Shown in pieces: positions 8,007-11,937 of a stretch of 11,937 nucleotides of DNA. Numbering within the stretch: position 1 is the first letter of the stretch; each line of letters opens with the position of its first letter. The notes beneath the pieces were generated by a model. It was given only the letters and a program-made list of their open reading frames with translations, was not told the origin of the DNA and searched no databases. This stretch comes from Physocladia obscura (lineage: Eukaryota > Chytridiomycota > Chytridiomycetes > Chytridiales > Chytriomycetaceae). Both the position numbers and the translations under genes were made by a program. The stretch is taken from positions 330 to 12,266 of the forward strand of contig JADGJH010001054.1 in NCBI GenBank assembly GCA_027596945.1. Reading direction: 5' to 3'.

Positions 8007-8324
8007 TTCAGTTTCAGTCACTTACAAAAATCAACCCGCCAGTCGAACCGCTCATTTTGAAGTTGGGGCAAACAGAGCAGTTGACTACTGCCGAAACGTC
8101 CTACTTTTTATTGAGAAGACAACACGAAAAAAAAATAGGAGGAAGAGACCAGGTTTTCGCGTGTATGCGGGTGTTTGGTCAAAGCAATCTTTTTGAATAT
8201 TATTGAAGTGAGTTTAAAATTTTTCTTAGGGTTAAAGTTATTTCGAATTGTGAGTATTTCGAATGCAGTTACATAAAACAAAGAGCAACTACTGTACCAC
8301 AAAAATAAATAGAAAACAAAAAAT
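8007..8324. other. 5' flank of the peroxiredoxin-like gene
   Basis: These 318 nt hold no convincing gene. One frame (7982-8206) stays open for 74 codons without an ATG near its beginning and shows no family resemblance. The last 60 nt are A-rich and lead into the ATG at 8325 (context AAAAAATATGG). A promoter is expected here but no box can be named. Confidence 0.4.
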
Positions 8325-8879
8325 ATGGCAACCCACAAATTAGTGCTGCTTCCTGGTCAGACGTTTCCTGACCTCACAGTCACTTTGACAACTGGTGAGC
8401 AGGAAGTTGTCAAGTCTGATGGCAAGAACGCGAAACTTATCGTGGTTTATCGCGGAGCTTTTTGTCCCTTCTGTAATGCAACTGCCGAGGAGCTCAAAAA
8501 AGGCCTCCCCAAACTGAAAGAGAACGGAATTGATGTCATCATGCTCTCAGCAGACCTTCTTGACGTTGCGAAGAAGTTTGTCGCGGACCACAGCCTCGAC
8601 TTCCCGGTTGGCCACAGCCTCGACGAAGCCCAGCTCAAAACTTTGAGTACTTATGTCAGCAGCCCAACAAACTACATTGAGCAGAAGCAGATATTCTCAG
8701 AACCCGCCTGGTTCTTGTTGGAGGCGAACAACAAAATTAAATACGTTGAATACGGTTCTACTTCATTCTCCGCACGTCCAAATATTGACAAGTTGCTTGC
8801 TGGATACAACTACTCCAAAAAGAGGGCCCAAGAATACCCGGAATTCGGCAAAGTTGTTTTCGGAAGCTATAATTTGTGA
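8325..8879 (+). CDS. Peroxiredoxin-like (AhpC/TSA superfamily) protein
   Basis: This intronless gene encodes 184 residues with a thioredoxin fold of the AhpC/TSA type, expected to reduce peroxides or disulfides in the cytosol. An N-terminal strand with the family-typical LLPGQTFPDLTV (8-19) is followed by IVVYRGAFCPFCNATAEEL. The CPFC pair (Cys47, Cys50) sits at the N-terminus of the first active-site helix, where peroxiredoxin-like proteins carry [YF]RGxxCPxC. VIMLSAD (about 75-81) and the C-terminal segment SARPNIDKLLAGYNYSKKRA then PEFGKVVFGS complete the domain. The CxxC makes it closer to peroxiredoxin-like or thiol-oxidoreductase forms than to classical one- or two-Cys peroxiredoxins with TxxC. 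There is no signal peptide. AATAAA motifs at 8889 and 8899 are likely polyadenylation signals. Confidence 0.87.
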   Translation: MATHKLVLLPGQTFPDLTVTLTTGEQEVVKSDGKNAKLIVVYRGAFCPFCNATAEELKKGLPKLKENGIDVIMLSADLLDVAKKFVADHSLDFPVGHSLDEAQLKTLSTYVSSPTNYIEQKQIFSEPAWFLLEANNKIKYVEYGSTSFSARPNIDKLLAGYNYSKKRAQEYPEFGKVVFGSYNL

Positions 8880-8929
8880 CTTTCCAGCAATAAAACGGAA
8901 TAAACTTTTTGATTTTATATTTTATTTTT

Positions 8930-8955
8930 ATTAGAAAATTAGGTAAATTTCTAAT
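8930..8955. repeat. Short inverted repeat downstream of the peroxiredoxin-like gene
   Basis: Arms ATTAGAAA and TTTCTAAT, extended by a near match to 11 bp, surround a loop of about four bases (AGGT). It sits 25 nt after the second AATAAA, in the 242-nt spacer before the glutamine-synthetase-like gene. It may form a weak AT-rich hairpin in a 3' UTR, or be chance in AT-rich DNA. Confidence 0.3.
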
Positions 8956-9121
8956 TGGCAAAAATTAAATTTCTGTTCTACCTAATCTACCTTCCGCAAA
9001 TTTCATATCGACTAAATAGCTACTGTCAGTGCCATCACCAAACATACAGTCGTAAACTAGTTCTTGCGAATCTGAATTTTATTTTCGCCATACAAAATTT
9101 TTTTGAAAGAAAGAAAAAAAA

Positions 9122-10713
9122 ATGGTACGATCAAGAACAGTGACAAAGTCAGCCAAAGCGGTAATGCGCGAGATAATTCTGAGACAAGAAGAGGAAGAAC
9201 AGGAAACAGACGACGGAGCAAAGTTTGTGCGGATTATTTTCACAGATACTTGCAACGTAAACCGCATCCGAATTGTGCCTGCACCTCGTTTAGCAGCTGA
9301 GCAAAGCATCAAAGTCACGGCGGCTCTGGTTGCGCTTCCACCGTTGTTTGATGCCGTTTTTCACGGATCTGCCACTGGTGAAGTAGCTCTCAAACCAGCC
9401 AAAGAAACGCGCGTTATTCTGCCGTATCATAGAGCTCATGCGCTGGTGCTTGGTTCCCTTTTTCATTCAAGCAAAAATACAATCTCAAACTCAATCGATT
9501 ATTCCCCGTTTCCTCTCGATCCACGTGATTTTCTCATTCGCTGTATCGCCGCACTGGAAACTGAATTTGGTCTGACCCTGAAAGCTGGCTTTGAAACCGA
9601 AGTAGTGTTTCTCAACCAGCATTTTCCCTTGCCTAACTCGAGCCTGGACAGCAAAACTGACACAACTGCTGCTCAATCTGTTGTTCATGACGTGCGCACC
9701 GTGTTCACCCAGCTTGATAACACCGTTTATGGCGAAACAAACGCGCTTAAATCAAAACAAGTCCTCGATACTCTTGATACAATCGTCGCAACGCTTCAAG
9801 AAATCGATATTCCCGTCGATCATTTTCATCCCGAGTCTGCTCCGGGACAATTTGAAATTGTCACTTCGTACACGTCGATTCTCCGTGCCGTCGACAATCT
9901 GGTTAAAACTCGTGTTGTGATCAAAGATATCGCGCATCAAGTTGGAAATCTTCATGCAACATTTGCGCCAAAAGTTTTTCCAAATCATGCCGGTACTGCA
10001 TCTCACGTTCACCTTTCTCTCTGGGATCCAAAAAAAGGCCAAAATGTTTTTCCAGCCACCAATTTCGTTGACGACGATGCGAATTTAAGCCTTTTTGAAA
10101 ATGGAGTTTCGTTGAGTCTTGTTGCACAACATTTTATAGCGGGTATTTTGCATCACTTGCCTGCGCTTTTGGCTGTTACAACACCAACTGTTATGTCTTT
10201 TCAACGAATCAAGCCTAGTTATTGGAGTGGTGGTTAGATTGATGCACACATACTTTTGATATTTATCTGCCTCTTGTTTAACTCAATATTTAAAAAGCCT
10301 ACCAAATCTGGGGAATCCAAAACCGCGAAGCTCCAGTCCGCGTCTCAAACGATGCGTCTCATTTTGAAATTAAATCGCTTGATGCAACTGCGAATCCATA
10401 CATTGCACTTGGAGCAATCATTCTTACTGGCATGGATGGAATTCGTGAAAAACGGTTACTTCCACCACCCGTACAAATTGATCCAGCAGGCCTTTCAGAA
10501 GCTGAGCGCGCAGATCGTGGCATTAGAAGATTACCAGAGAATATTGAAGCTGCTCAGGCGCTCCTTGCACAAAATAAAGTTATCAGAGATGGATTGGGGG
10601 TTGAGGGTGCTGCATTATTTGAAAATTTTTTGGCAGTCAGAGGAAAAGAGGCGGAAATTGTGGCTAAGATGGCTGCAGATGAAGTTGCTCGAGTTATGAT
10701 TGAAAGATATTGA
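9122..10713 (+). CDS. Glutamine synthetase superfamily enzyme (type I/FluG-like), two exons
   Basis: The family ligates ammonia or an amine to the gamma-carboxyl of glutamate using ATP. Exons 9122-10232 and 10298-10713 join across a 65-nt intron (phase 1, donor GTTAGA, TTTAAC branch-like motif) to give 508 residues. The N-terminal beta-grasp domain is about 33-115 (AKFVRIIFTDTCNVNRIRIV). Catalytic-domain motifs are in order: GFETEVVF with metal-binding Glu158 and Glu160; HPESAPGQFEI with Glu238 and Glu245; the AGTASHVHLSLWD loop with His295; RIKPSYWSG with Arg362; and, after the splice, WGIQNREAPVRV with Arg380. HFEIKSLDATANPYIALGAI has Lys396 where classical enzymes have an Arg after the acidic residue. 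The C-terminus keeps RRLPENIEAAQALL. Canonical fungal GSII is shorter (about 350-370), so this is a GSI-like or gamma-glutamyl-amine ligase relative; its substrate is unknown. The start is the first ATG after an A-rich leader. Confidence 0.9.
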
Positions 10714-10947
10714 TGTAGTGTGGTGAAATTTAAAGTTTTGTGCTTTCATGGAGAAATATTGGATTTTGAGTAAAATTATGTATCACTCAATTTCATGAAC
10801 CTTTAAAAAAAAGAAAAAATGACATCTAAAACTTTCTGGCTAAAACCAGCTTGTCGCCATTCATTTACCATTCTTCACCTTTATTCTTTCCAATATCTGA
10901 ATTTTTCCTCTTTTTAATTTTTATCCTGACAATTTGAACTACAAAAA

Positions 10948-11937
10948 ATGCTCACCGAGAGAACTGGAATTAAAAACAGTAATATAAGTTTGGGTGGAGC
11001 TCACCGCTCTTACCATGCCCTCTACGACGCGGCAAAACCAAGCGCAATTCCTTTCAACTCGGCCTCATTGAGTTCATTAATTGTTGAAAGTTCGCGTTTT
11101 TTAAGTCTTCCTGTGAAACGCAACGAAAAGTTACGCGATCAGTCAAATCTTAATATTCTGCAAACTGTCGCACGAAACATTAAAAGAGCTATATCGCCAG
11201 CGAGAATCAGTAATTCTTCCACCGGATCAGCTTTAAATTCAAGACGGTCGCAATCAGCTAGTCCAGTTAGCCGAAATACTCAAGACTTGGAGTCCGAATC
11301 GCTCGCTCTAGATTTTAAAAGACATTTGATCCCGATTTTAATCAGAACGCCACCAAGAAATGAAATAGATGCTATAACCACTCCTGAAGTTCCTGTTCTA
11401 CAACTCAACTTAACCACAAACGCGAATCAAAGCCGTCAGTTGCGGAAAGCACCAATATATTCTGTTCCTGAACAAAAAAGAGCTGTATTAAATCTTCCAA
11501 GCAGTTCCCAGTGGGCTAATTTAAACGCCTTGAGAGTTCATGCGGGATCTCCAGAGAGATCTGAAGAAGGAATCGAGAAATTGGCTCAGTTTCGTATTTT
11601 GGAATATTATTACTCGATAAAGTGAACAATTTATAATTTAAATTCAGATATTTCGTCCAGCTTTCAAACTTGAGTAAGAAATTTGATTTTCATTCCACTA
11701 ATTCGAGTTTCGATTTTACTTGGTTTGAGGCTTTTGCAGTCGATCGAATGGGTAAACAATTTTTATTTCTAATGCGATAAAGAGCTCAAAAAAATAAAAT
11801 TTAAGTTTCTGCTCCATGTATTTATTATGAAATGGCTGCGGTTCAATTCAATATTGCTGCCATTTATAGCCAGTTAGGTTGCTCCCAAAGAATTTGGACA
11901 AAAGAAGGAAAAAAAGTCGCGTCTGCCTACTTTAAAG
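10948..11937 (+). CDS. BRO1-domain protein (ALIX/PalA/rhophilin-like), 5' part, cut by the window edge
   Basis: BRO1 domains are banana-shaped helical modules that, in ALIX and PalA/Rim20, bind ESCRT-III subunits at endosomes. The first exon (ATG 10948) codes a Ser/Arg-rich, probably disordered N-terminus of about 180 residues and then BRO1-like SSQWANLNALRVHAG and RSEEGIEKLAQ. Exon 11648-11751 continues with YFVQLSNLSKKFDF and FDFTWFEAFAVDRM, matching the family pattern YxxQLxxLxxKF...FxWxDAF. A 54-nt intron (11752-11805, phase 1) leads to YYEMAAVQFNIAAIYSQLG and WTKEGKKVASAYFK, the hallmark (Y/F)ExAxVxFNxAAlySQl. The junction between the first two exons is uncertain: the only in-frame solution is a 26-nt intron at 11622-11647. 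The BRO1 domain normally starts near the N-terminus, so the long extension is unusual. No C-terminal part is visible. Confidence 0.75.

Noticed and set aside
8041..8060. Possible tRNA B-box-like GGTTCGA on the minus strand
   Set aside because: The box continues as CTGG rather than NTCC, and no cloverleaf or A-box is found at the right distance.
7982..8206. 74-codon open frame through the peroxiredoxin 5' flank
   Set aside because: It has no ATG near its beginning, begins inside the repeat and gives an unrecognisable peptide; a run of this length can occur by chance across six frames.
10819..10917. 32-codon frame (MTSKTFWLK...) between the synthetase and BRO1 genes
   Set aside because: It is short, AT-rich, has no similarity or splice signals, and probably lies in UTR or spacer.
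1..11937. CRISPR array, rRNA, insertion sequence or prokaryote-type operon
   Set aside because: There are no regularly spaced repeats, rRNA motifs or transposase; genes have spliceosomal introns and their own promoters on both strands.

Overview
The window is nuclear DNA of a eukaryote, most likely an early-diverging fungus such as a chytrid. Genes are split by short GT-AG introns (mostly 47-95 nt), spacers are AT-rich, and one gene is PAM17, a mitochondrial import-motor subunit known mainly from fungi. The placement is inference; no rRNA or organellar marker is present. Most real genes only become complete after splicing across reading frames, so the exon models below were worked out by matching intron phase to protein-family conservation.

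Layout, left to right: a small two-exon gene for a coiled-coil protein of unknown role (90-553, +); a poorly resolved stretch with three exon-like fragments (678-1427); a 540-nt stretch with no gene; a three-exon PAM17 (1968-2775, +); a five-exon PTEN-type lipid phosphatase on the opposite strand (2841-4226, -), convergent with PAM17 with 65 nt between stop codons; a GNAT acetyltransferase (4454-5008, +), divergent from PTEN across 227 nt; a mitochondrial-carrier-like fragment right behind it (5012-5098); the 3' exons of an unrecognised gene (5183-5647); a heavily decayed ABCC-type ABC transporter (5647-7731); a degenerate CGACT/AGTCG repeat with two long perfect palindromes (7855-8006); an intronless peroxiredoxin-like gene (8325-8879, +); a two-exon glutamine-synthetase-superfamily enzyme (9122-10713, +); and the 5' part of a BRO1-domain gene running off the right edge (10948-11937, +).

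The genes do not form a pathway or operon; this is ordinary chromosomal gene order. Intact housekeeping genes lie on both sides of a degraded block (about 5.0-8.0 kb) that holds a gene fragment, a transporter relic and a simple-sequence palindrome cluster. The items most worth checking are the full phosphatase-plus-C2 PTEN, the mapped lesions of the ABC relic, the palindrome cluster, and the BRO1 gene, whose first exon junction needs either a 26-nt intron or a frameshift. I see no evidence of a new multi-gene system, CRISPR array, tRNA or rRNA.
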